Both the position numbers and the translations under genes were made by a program. From contig JALRHB010000067.1 in assembly GCA_023253245.1 (NCBI GenBank), positions 1 to 7,216 on the forward strand: DNA of 7,216 nt. Direction: 5' to 3'. The stretch comes from Polynucleobacter sp. GTDB taxonomy: Bacteria > Pseudomonadota > Gammaproteobacteria > Burkholderiales > Burkholderiaceae. Shown here piece after piece: positions 1-5,892 of this stretch (its first letter is position 1; the number at the start of each line of letters is the position of its first letter). The notes under the pieces are model-generated. The model did no database searches. It saw only the letters and a program-made list of their open reading frames with translations, and was not told the origin of the DNA.

Positions 1-1931
1 CTGTTATTGCCATTACGGTTACGTCCGTCTTGGCGATTGCGACCAATATTGGCCTCGCGTGGGGCGCCACCTTCAACATTTGCTGCCGAAGCTTCTGCCG
101 AGCGTTCGCCACGATCATTACGATCACCACGACGACCGCGATTGCGGTTGCGGTTGTTTTGATTGCGTCCACGCGGAGCGTTTGGAGTGGGCTTGGCTTC
201 TGGTGCTGGCGATGAAGAGAATAATCTCTTAATAAATCCAAAAATTCCGCCGGTGCTAGCAGCCTCAGTTTTTGTTCTTTCAGCACGAGCCGGGCGAGGT
301 TGGCTTGCTGGAGCAGGTGCATTAGGCGTAATACCTTTCACTGCTGCCTCAGCACGAGTTTTGACATCTGCATCCTTACGGCTTACGGCAGTATCAGTCT
401 CGAGTTCGCTTGCAGCTTCTTGCGCCATAACATAACTAGCTTTTTGATCATCTAAGCGAGGATCATCGTGACGCAAGCGTTCTAATTTGTAGTGTGGAGT
501 TTCTAAATGCTTATTCGGAATCATTAAGACATTCACTTTGAAGCGAGTCTCAATCTTGATTACCTCAGGACGTTTTTCATTTAACAAGAAGGCGGCCACT
601 TCGACTGGTACTTGCGTATGAATGGCGGCCGTGTTTTCTTTCATGGCCTCTTCTTGGATGATGCGCAAGACTTGTAATGCGGAGGATTCGGTATCACGAA
701 TGTGGCCGGTGCCGTTACAGCGTGGGCAAGTGACATGACTGCCTTCTGAAAGTGCAGGTCGTAGACGTTGACGTGACATTTCCATGAGGCCAAATTTGGA
801 GATCTTGCCCATTTGTACGCGTGCACGATCATGACGAAGGGCATCGCGCAAGCGGTTCTCTACATCTTTTTGAGCCTTGCTCGATTCCATGTCAATGAAA
901 TCGATCACAATCAAACCGCCCAAGTCACGAAGACGTGCTTGGCGAGCAATTTCATCCGCAGCCTCTAAGTTAGTACGGGTTGCAGTCTCTTCAATATCTG
1001 AGCCACGGGTAGCGCGTGCGGAGTTTACGTCTACAGAAACCAAGGCCTCAGTATGGTCAATCACGATTGCGCCGCCAGATGGCAATGGCACAGTACGTGA
1101 GTACGCAGTTTCAATTTGATGTTCAATTTGAAAGCGCGAGAACAGGGGCACGTCATCTTGATAGCGTTTTACTCTTGGTAAGTTATCTGGCATTACTACG
1201 GACATAAATGCCGCAGCTTGCTCGTAAATATCATCCGTATCGATCAAAATCTCGCCAATATCGGGCTGGAAATAATCACGAATTGCACGAATCACCAAAC
1301 TAGATTCAAGATAAATTAATAATGGAGCAGAATTATTTTTGGCTGCTTCATCAATGGCACCCCATAGTTGCATAAGGTAGTTGAGATCCCACTGCAATTC
1401 AGTGGCATCGCGGCCAATACCAGCGGTGCGGGCAATGATGCTCATGCCATCTGGGACCTGTAATTGCGCCATCGCTTCGCGGAGTTCTTGGCGATCTTCA
1501 CCTTCAATACGGCGAGAAACACCGCCGCCACGCGGATTGTTTGGCATGAGGACCAAATAACGGCCGGCCAAGGAGATAAAAGAGGTCAAGGCGGCCCCTT
1601 TTTGGCCACGCTCTTCCTTTTCTACTTGAACAATGATTTCTTGGCCTTCGCGTAAAGCATCTTTAATAGAGGCATTACGAACATCAACCCCTTCCTTAAA
1701 GTAGGCTCTAGCAACCTCTTTAAATGGTAAAAAGCCATGGCGTTCTTCGCCGTAATTAACAAAACAGGCCTCAAGGGATGGCTCAATACGGGTAATAACA
1801 CCTTTGTAGATATTGCCTTTGCGTTGTTCGCGACCAGCAGCTTCGATATCGATATCGATGAGTTTTTGACCATCAACGATGGCAACTCGCAACTCTTCTT
1901 GTTGAGTTGCATTAAATAACATGCGTTTCAT
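1..1931 (-). CDS. rne: Ribonuclease E, N-terminal 643 residues (3' end outside window)
   Basis: Essential endoribonuclease that starts mRNA decay and matures rRNA and tRNA; in many proteobacteria it scaffolds the degradosome at the inner membrane. The reading frame is open from the ATG at 1931 to the left edge. It starts MKRMLFNATQQEE, typical of RNase E. An S1 RNA-binding domain covers roughly residues 35-120. R168-T169 match the 5'-monophosphate sensor pair (E. coli R169/T170). D301 (in DVNSARATRG) and D344 (in VIDFIDM) match the Mg-binding aspartates D303/D346. C402 and C405 (CPRCNGTG) form the Zn-link. After about residue 510 the sequence becomes low-complexity: a short amphipathic stretch at 561-573 (GGIFGFIKRLFSS), then an Arg/Asn/Gly-rich tract at 587-610 and again at 631-643, as in the RNA-binding scaffold half of RNase E. 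RNase G lacks such a tail. The start is supported by AGGAG six bases upstream. The C-terminus is not visible. Confidence 0.97.
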   Translation of the reverse strand, partial: MKRMLFNATQQEELRVAIVDGQKLIDIDIEAAGREQRKGNIYKGVITRIEPSLEACFVNYGEERHGFLPFKEVARAYFKEGVDVRNASIKDALREGQEIIVQVEKEERGQKGAALTSFISLAGRYLVLMPNNPRGGGVSRRIEGEDRQELREAMAQLQVPDGMSIIARTAGIGRDATELQWDLNYLMQLWGAIDEAAKNNSAPLLIYLESSLVIRAIRDYFQPDIGEILIDTDDIYEQAAAFMSVVMPDNLPRVKRYQDDVPLFSRFQIEHQIETAYSRTVPLPSGGAIVIDHTEALVSVDVNSARATRGSDIEETATRTNLEAADEIARQARLRDLGGLIVIDFIDMESSKAQKDVENRLRDALRHDRARVQMGKISKFGLMEMSRQRLRPALSEGSHVTCPRCNGTGHIRDTESSALQVLRIIQEEAMKENTAAIHTQVPVEVAAFLLNEKRPEVIKIETRFKVNVLMIPNKHLETPHYKLERLRHDDPRLDDQKASYVMAQEAASELETDTAVSRKDADVKTRAEAAVKGITPNAPAPASQPRPARAERTKTEAASTGGIFGFIKRLFSSSPAPEAKPTPNAPRGRNQNNRNRNRGRRGDRNDRGERSAEASAANVEGGAPREANIGRNRQDGRNRNGNN

Positions 1932-1933
1932 AA

Positions 1934-1953
1934 CACTCTCCTATTGGGGAGTG
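1934..1953 (-). promoter_or_regulatory. rne ribosome-binding site folded into a hairpin
   Basis: The rne Shine-Dalgarno sequence AGGAG (1942-1938) lies 6 nt before the ATG. It sits on the 3' side of an 8-position stem: the 5' arm CACTCCCC (1953-1946) faces GGAGAGTG (1941-1934) across an AATA loop. Seven of eight positions pair; the exception is C1948 against A1939. The four Cs therefore cover the Shine-Dalgarno core. The stem is read directly from sequence. A role in limiting rne translation is inference. Confidence 0.6.
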
Positions 1954-2021
1954 AGTCGTTGCGCGCTACGTTAGGGACAAGTTAAGAGCCGCTCGGTGGA
2001 TAAGTCCAATAACGGCATTGG

Positions 2022-2097
2022 AGTGTGGAACATGCAATTCTGAGCGATTTATTGCTCAGCACACCGAATTCAAGGGTAATTAAATCGGTGCCACACT
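2022..2097 (-). promoter_or_regulatory. Branched RNA domain in the rne leader (closing stem plus two hairpins)
   Basis: A 7-bp closing stem pairs AGTGTGG (transcript 2097-2091) with CCACACT (2028-2022). It encloses two hairpins: CACCGA/TCGGTG (2090-2085 with 2067-2062) and CTGAGC/GCTCAG (2059-2054 with 2045-2040, AU-rich 8-nt loop). Only three bases separate the closing stem, first hairpin and second hairpin on the 5' side, and about 11 nt lie on the 3' side. This is the geometry of a three-way junction. The hairpin at 2021-2006 (CCAAT/ATTGG) follows directly and could stack on it. Three nested perfect stems within 76 nt are unlikely to be chance. Confidence 0.5.
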
Positions 2098-2113
2098 TTA
2101 CGATCGCCGCAGA

Positions 2114-2304
2114 GACCTCCTTTAGGTCATCAATGCAGGCGCGCGCCTGAAAACTGTCTACTAATCGCGGGTCGCGGCATACGGCACACTAACCCTGCGC
2201 CTCATTAAAACGGGAGAGGGGCAACCCCGGGAGTCTATTAAGGGCGACTCCAAGCTCCACAATTCAAGCCTGACTTCAGGCTGGGATCTGGCCAATAAAT
2301 TGGC
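2114..2304 (-). promoter_or_regulatory. Hairpin series in the 5' half of the rne leader
   Basis: Seven local stems occur in a row. In transcript direction: GCCAA/TTGGC (2304-2291, loop TTTA); AGCCTG/CAGGCT (2282-2267, loop AAGT); GGAGTC/GACTCC (2251-2230, 10-nt loop); GGGG/CCCC (2228-2218); CGCG/CGCG (2176-2166); the perfect 14-bp palindrome with arms CAGGC/GCCTG (2149-2136, loop GCGC); and GACCT/AGGTC (2128-2114), which contains the Shine-Dalgarno-like AAAGGAGGT. None is followed by a run of U on either strand, so they do not look like terminators. The stems also exist on the plus strand, but the only strong promoter element seen points leftward. Confidence 0.45.
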
Positions 2305-2314
2305 TAGAGCGTTG

Positions 2315-2341
2315 ATTATACGGCACAAGTTGAACGACAAT
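2315..2341 (-). promoter_or_regulatory. Probable sigma-70 promoter of rne
   Basis: A perfect -10 hexamer TATAAT is read leftward at 2320-2315. The -35 is poor. Candidates are CATTGT (2342-2337) at 16-nt spacing, or TTGTCG (2340-2335) at a short 14-nt spacing. The element lies about 385 bp before the rne start codon, so it implies the long leader described separately. An inverted repeat ACAAT/ATTGT (2337-2341 and 2347-2351) overlaps the -35 region and could bind a regulator. Confidence 0.5.
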
Positions 2342-2358
2342 GGGGTATTGTTAAGTCC

Positions 2359-2385
2359 CTTGTCGACTCCTGTCGAGCTGACAAG
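2359..2385 (+). promoter_or_regulatory. Hairpin and direct repeat just before the rluC ribosome-binding site
   Basis: CTTGTCG (2359-2365) pairs with TGACAAG (2379-2385, one G-U pair) and, past an A-C mismatch, CTC (2367-2369) pairs with GAG (2375-2377), leaving a 5-nt loop. The same bases contain the direct repeat TGTCGA at 2361-2366 and 2371-2376, offset by 10 bp, so the element could act as DNA operator or RNA hairpin. The weak purine-rich ribosome-binding site GAGAGA (2385-2390) begins where the stem ends, 6 nt before the rluC ATG. No U-run follows, so it is not an intrinsic terminator. No convincing rightward promoter was seen. Confidence 0.4.
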
Positions 2386-2396
2386 AGAGATAAATC

Positions 2397-3416
2397 ATGA
2401 AATCCGAACCCGTTTCTAAGCCATTGGCAGTAAAAACAGCTACCGCAGCCGCTGTGCATCTTAAGACCATTGGTCCAGAAGAGGCTGGGCAGCGCCTGGA
2501 TAATTTCCTGCTGCGTTGGGCTAAAGGGGTTCCGAAAAGTCACATTTATCGCATTATTCGGTCTGGTGAGGTCCGGGTAAATAAAAAGCGTGCCGAGCCA
2601 ACCACCCGTCTAATTGAGGGCGATGTCGTTAGAGTTCCTCCGGTCAGAATTGCTGAGCCAGCCCAAATTGCTGCAGTCAATCTTGCTCAAACCAAGTCTC
2701 GAGCACAAGGATATTTCGAAAAAATGCCGATTTTGTTTGAGGATGAGGCCTTGCTCATTGTCAATAAGCCAGCTGGTTTGGCTGTTCATGGTGGCTCAGG
2801 TATTGCACTTGGCGTCATTGAAACTTTACGAATGACTCGCCCAGAATTGAAATTCCTAGAGTTGGTTCATCGTTTGGATCGCGATACCTCAGGCGTTCTT
2901 CTCCTAGCAAAGAAGAGAAGCGCATTGGTGGAGTTGCATCGTCAAATTCGGGAAGGGCAGACAGACAAACGCTATTACTTACTGGCTCATGGTGAAATTG
3001 TGCAAGGCTCGGCTGTATTGCAGCTCAAATATCCATTACATAAATATTTATTGGCAAATGGTGAGCGCAGGGTGCGGGTTGATCCAGACGGATTGCCAAG
3101 CCATACCGCTTTGCGCGTCATTAAAGCAATGAGGCGTGGTGACTTTGCGATTACCTTAGCAGAAGCTCAGCTGAAAACAGGCCGCACCCACCAGATCAGA
3201 GTGCACCTACAAAAGCTTGGCCACGCCATTTTGGGCGATGATAAATATGGGCATGAAGAACAAGATAAAGCGATAAAGTCAAAACGCTTGTATCTCCATG
3301 CTCACTTAGCCGTCTTTACTCATCCGCGTACTGGTGAAAAGATGCGAATTGAATCCCCGTTGCCCGCAGAATTTACTGCCATGATGAAAAATTTCGAAAT
3401 AGCGAGTAATGATTAG
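2397..3416 (+). CDS. rluC: 23S rRNA pseudouridine synthase, RluC type
   Basis: Isomerises uridine to pseudouridine in rRNA; RluC of E. coli acts on 23S positions 955, 2504 and 2580. This protein has 339 residues, close to the family's roughly 320. After a variable tail of about 20 residues comes an S4 RNA-binding domain (about 30-90, with RLDNFLLRW and VRVNKKRAEPTTRLIEGDVVRVP within it), then the catalytic RsuA/RluA domain with NKPAGLAVHGG and HRLDRDTSG. D161 is the catalytic aspartate. LKTGRTHQIRVHL (about 262-274) and ILGDDKYG are further family motifs. An in-frame TAA at 2391-2393 excludes an upstream extension, so the ATG at 2397 is the earliest start. It is divergent from rne, as commonly seen in beta- and gammaproteobacteria, and its stop overlaps the next gene by 8 nt. 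RluC rather than RluA or RluD is chosen from the S4 domain, HRLDRDTSG and the rne neighbour. Confidence 0.93.
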   Translation: MKSEPVSKPLAVKTATAAAVHLKTIGPEEAGQRLDNFLLRWAKGVPKSHIYRIIRSGEVRVNKKRAEPTTRLIEGDVVRVPPVRIAEPAQIAAVNLAQTKSRAQGYFEKMPILFEDEALLIVNKPAGLAVHGGSGIALGVIETLRMTRPELKFLELVHRLDRDTSGVLLLAKKRSALVELHRQIREGQTDKRYYLLAHGEIVQGSAVLQLKYPLHKYLLANGERRVRVDPDGLPSHTALRVIKAMRRGDFAITLAEAQLKTGRTHQIRVHLQKLGHAILGDDKYGHEEQDKAIKSKRLYLHAHLAVFTHPRTGEKMRIESPLPAEFTAMMKNFEIASND

Positions 3417-4098
3417 AGAATCAAAACCTGAACGTCGATATGACTTCATTGTGTGGGATTGGGATGGAACCATCATGGATTCCACGCCAACGATCGTGCA
3501 GTGTATCCAGCAATCTTGCCGAGATTTAGGTTTTAAGGAGCCTGATGATTCTCTCGCTAGTTCTGTAATTGGCCTTGGTATTCAAGATTCATTACGAAGA
3601 GCAGTTCCTTGGATTGAGCCCATTCATTTTTCTAAATTGACGGAACGTTTTCGATATCACTACTTGGCAAAAGATCACGAGTTGCATTTGTTTCCTGGCG
3701 TTCGTGAGTTGTTAAATAGTTTGCGCGATGACGGCTTCCTACTGGGGGTTGCAACTGGCAAGTCTAGAGTGGGACTGGATCGTTCCTTGCAGCATCATCA
3801 GATCGGGCACTTGTTTCACGAGACTCGTACAGCAGACGAATCTTTCTCAAAACCCCACCCTGGGATGCTTTTAGAGTTATCAGATGCGCTACAAGTACCA
3901 ACACGTCGTATGCTGATGATTGGAGATACCACGCACGATCTAGATATGGCCGCCAATGCAGGGGTGGATGCTATCGCCGTTACTTATGGCGCGCATCCTG
4001 CTAGCACTCTAAAAGAAGCCCCATCACTTGCACATGTTGATGATGTTTCTGGGCTTACTCGATGGCTTAAAGATAATCTCACTGTCACTAAGGAATAA
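3409..4098 (+). CDS. HAD-superfamily phosphatase, phosphoglycolate-phosphatase-like
   Basis: A 229-residue soluble hydrolase of HAD subfamily IA. All four motifs are present: DWDGT with nucleophile D17 and acid/base D19; T116 in VATGKS (motif II); K148 in SKPHPGM (motif III); and D173/D177 in GDTTHDLDMAANAG (motif IV, Mg binding). The helical cap lies between motifs I and II, about residues 25-95. Gph- and PpaX-type enzymes share this layout and usually dephosphorylate small metabolites. The substrate cannot be read from sequence, so no symbol is given. The ATG overlaps the last 8 nt of rluC, with only a weak ribosome-binding site upstream, which suggests translational coupling. The downstream gene begins 6 nt after its stop. 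Confidence 0.9.
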   Translation: MIRESKPERRYDFIVWDWDGTIMDSTPTIVQCIQQSCRDLGFKEPDDSLASSVIGLGIQDSLRRAVPWIEPIHFSKLTERFRYHYLAKDHELHLFPGVRELLNSLRDDGFLLGVATGKSRVGLDRSLQHHQIGHLFHETRTADESFSKPHPGMLLELSDALQVPTRRMLMIGDTTHDLDMAANAGVDAIAVTYGAHPASTLKEAPSLAHVDDVSGLTRWLKDNLTVTKE

Positions 4099-4104
4099 AA
4101 AGAC

Positions 4105-5064
4105 ATGGATCAAAATCAATCTGAGAACACAAACCTAAATTGGGAGCGTCAGGCTCTTGAACATTTATTACTGGAGAATCTCAGGGAATCTCGCAAAGCG
4201 CGTCGTTGGAAGGCGGTTTTTCGAGTGCTTACTTTGATTGTATTTGTGGGTGCAATTTTCGCAATCTTTGATTTTCAAGTGCCCGGCGGTCGCATGGGTA
4301 CAGAAAAGCATACTGCGCTTGTCTCTCTTGAGGGTGAGATTTCATCAAGCTCTATGGCAAATGCTTTGGATATCAATTCTTCCTTGAACGCGGCATTTGA
4401 GAATGAACATAGCGTTGGCGTAGTGCTACGTATTAATAGCCCCGGTGGCTCACCAGTACAAGCTGGCATGATCAATGATGAAATTATTCGTTTACGCAAA
4501 CTCTATCCTAGCAAGCCTCTGTATGTTGTGGTTGAGGATATTTGTGCGTCTGGCGGCTACTATGTTGCAGTAGCCGGTGACCAAATTCTGGTTGATAAAG
4601 CGAGTCTTGTTGGATCAATCGGCGTCATTATGGAAGGCTTCGGTTTTACAGGATTGATGGAGAAGTTAGGTGTGACCCGTCGCATGATTACTGCCGGATC
4701 AAACAAAGGGATGATGGATCCTTTCTCCAAAGAAAATCCGCAGCAAGTGGAAATGATTAAAACCATGATTGATGAAATTCACCAGCAATTTATTGAAGTA
4801 GTAAAAGCGGGGCGCGGAGATCGTTTAAAAGAGACGCCAGAGATGTTTTCAGGCCGGATTTGGAACGGAGAGCAAGCGATCAAAATTGGTTTGGCTGATG
4901 GTTATGGGACAGTAGAAACAGTTGCGCGAGATGTTTTTAAGGCCCCAGATGTTTTGGATTACACCATGAAAGAAAACTTCGCAGAGAGGGTTGCAAAGCG
5001 TTTCGGTGCTGAGGTTGGTGCAGCAGCAGGCAAGGCTTTAATCAAGACGCCTGATCTAAAGTAA
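4105..5064 (+). CDS. sppA: Signal peptide peptidase SppA, short single-domain form (S49 family)
   Basis: Membrane-anchored serine protease that degrades cleaved signal peptides. At 319 residues it is the short form with one protease domain, unlike the 618-residue duplicated E. coli SppA. A basic stretch (about 29-40, RESRKARRWK) precedes one transmembrane segment at about 39-57, predicting N-in topology with the catalytic domain in the periplasm. Motifs: INSPGGSP (110-117); nucleophile S149 in CASGGYY; GSIGVI at 170-175; and K201 in AGSNKGMMDPF as the likely general base. The Ser-Lys spacing of 52 equals that of B. subtilis SppA (S147/K199), from memory. The last third (GRIWNGEQAIKIGLADGYG) is also typical. 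The ribosome-binding site AAGGA (4090-4094) lies inside the end of the preceding gene, 10 nt before the ATG. It is the last gene of its operon. Confidence 0.93.
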   Translation: MDQNQSENTNLNWERQALEHLLLENLRESRKARRWKAVFRVLTLIVFVGAIFAIFDFQVPGGRMGTEKHTALVSLEGEISSSSMANALDINSSLNAAFENEHSVGVVLRINSPGGSPVQAGMINDEIIRLRKLYPSKPLYVVVEDICASGGYYVAVAGDQILVDKASLVGSIGVIMEGFGFTGLMEKLGVTRRMITAGSNKGMMDPFSKENPQQVEMIKTMIDEIHQQFIEVVKAGRGDRLKETPEMFSGRIWNGEQAIKIGLADGYGTVETVARDVFKAPDVLDYTMKENFAERVAKRFGAEVGAAAGKALIKTPDLK

Positions 5065-5096
5065 AAAATCAATTAAGAAGTTTGTAAAGAAAGCAT

Positions 5097-5870
5097 TTAG
5101 GCTAGCAATAGAAATATCGCTGGCCTATTTTGCAAGTGGGCGCAGGTAAGTTCATTCGGATAACGCTTGCGCCAGTCTGCTATTGACAGGGTAGTAATCA
5201 TCTCTGTTGGTAGGCTCAAATCCATGCCAACGCAGAGCATAGAGTGTGGCGACAAAGTATTGAAGCAAGCCATCAGCATTGCTAAATTGCGATAAGGCGT
5301 TTCAATCCAAATTTGAGTTTGCTGAATTTTCCTAGATTCACTTTCTAGTTGCTTGAGTTTTGTGATGCGCTCTTGTACATCGTGCGGAATGTAACCTTGA
5401 AAGGCAAAGCGCTGACCATTTAGGCCGCTTGCCATCAGACCCAACAAAATTGAGCTTGGGCCAACCATGGGTTTTACCTTGGCACCAAGCTTATGTGCGG
5501 CTAAAACGAGTTCAGCGCCAGGATCAGCCACTCCTGGAACACCAGCTTCGGACATGAGTCCCATATCCTTGCCGGCCACCAATGGTTTGAGTAAATCAAT
5601 GGGTTTGACTGCATCACCATATTTGGCGTTGCGCGCCACCCCGCGCCACTCACTCATATTCATCTCTTGAATAGAGCACACCAAGGGCTCAATGCTATCG
5701 ACTGCTTTTAGAAAGGCTCTTGCAGTCTTTGCATCCTCAACACTCCAGTGAGTGAGTTTGGATGTTTGCACAATCGTTTCAGTTGGTAATACCCAAGGTA
5801 ATTGCTCTGCGCGAGAATCATTACCCAAGGTATTGGGAATTAAGAAGAGGGTGCCTGGCTTAGAGTTCAT
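5097..5870 (-). CDS. RsmI-like SAM-dependent methyltransferase (tetrapyrrole methylase fold), divergent paralogue
   Basis: A predicted cytosolic SAM-dependent methyltransferase of 257 residues in the COG0313/RsmI family. RsmI 2'-O-methylates C1402 of 16S rRNA. Visible family features: GTLFLIPNTLGN (6-17), corresponding to GTLYIVPTPIGN; VEDAKTAR (44-51), at the place of the usual AEDTR; MSEAGVPGVADPG (106-118), the SAM-site loop; GPSSILLGLMASGL (137-150); FAFQGYIP (155-162); and WIETPYR (188-194). Many canonical RsmI positions are altered, so a separate substrate is possible and no symbol is given. The ATG at 5870 is preferred because it puts GTLFLIP at the N-terminus as in relatives and leaves 22 nt after the maf stop. 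A GTG at 5939 would add 23 residues and overlap maf by 47 nt. The ribosome-binding site at 5870 is weak. It is cotranscribed with maf. Confidence 0.85.
   Translation of the reverse strand: MNSKPGTLFLIPNTLGNDSRAEQLPWVLPTETIVQTSKLTHWSVEDAKTARAFLKAVDSIEPLVCSIQEMNMSEWRGVARNAKYGDAVKPIDLLKPLVAGKDMGLMSEAGVPGVADPGAELVLAAHKLGAKVKPMVGPSSILLGLMASGLNGQRFAFQGYIPHDVQERITKLKQLESESRKIQQTQIWIETPYRNLAMLMACFNTLSPHSMLCVGMDLSLPTEMITTLSIADWRKRYPNELTCAHLQNRPAIFLLLA
5098..5131 (+). terminator. Intrinsic terminator of the rluC-HAD-sppA operon
   Basis: TAGGCTAGC (5098-5106) pairs with GCTGGCCTA (5119-5127) over nine positions with one G-U wobble and a 12-nt loop, followed at once by TTTT (5128-5131). It begins 33 bp after the sppA stop. 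It lies almost wholly within the last codons of the converging methyltransferase gene. The U-run is short, so efficiency may be modest. Read leftward, no U-run directly follows the stem, so it does not obviously terminate the opposite transcript. Confidence 0.6.
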
Positions 5871-5892
5871 CGCATTAACTTTTAACTCTATT

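Larger units (their letters stand above)
1932..2308 (-). promoter_or_regulatory. Long structured 5' leader of rne
   Basis: If transcription starts about 7 nt after the TATAAT at 2320-2315, the rne mRNA has a leader of roughly 375 nt. The E. coli rne leader is about 360 nt and mediates feedback cleavage by RNase E. No protein gene is visible in this stretch on either strand. Helices readable by eye, in transcript order: 2304-2291, 2282-2267, 2251-2230, 2228-2218, 2176-2166, 2149-2136, 2128-2114, a branched domain 2097-2022, 2021-2006, and the ribosome-binding-site hairpin 1953-1934. Most have perfect stems of 4-7 bp with short loops. The density suggests a folded RNA, by analogy an autoregulatory leader. 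The family is not identified, and the transcription start is inferred from one promoter element only. Confidence 0.55.

Noticed and set aside
163..435. Plus-strand open frame of 90 codons at the left end
   Set aside because: It is antisense to the conserved RNase E frame, low in complexity, has no ribosome-binding site, and mirrors the Arg/Ala-rich tail coding on the other strand.
1622..1912. Minus-strand open frame of 96 codons overlapping rne
   Set aside because: It lies in another frame of the same strand as the RNase E S1 domain; the rne frame carries the recognisable domain and this one resembles nothing.
2267..2282. Stem AGCCTG/CAGGCT as an intrinsic terminator
   Set aside because: No U-run follows on either strand; it fits better as one of the leader hairpins.
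2101..2310. Possible separate small RNA or tRNA-like gene in the divergent gap
   Set aside because: No cloverleaf with an anticodon arm and T-loop consensus was found, and no promoter-terminator pair isolates it from rne; the leader interpretation is simpler.
2316..2543. Minus-strand 75-codon frame across the rluC start
   Set aside because: It is antisense to rluC and would cover the rne promoter; no family resemblance and no ribosome-binding site.
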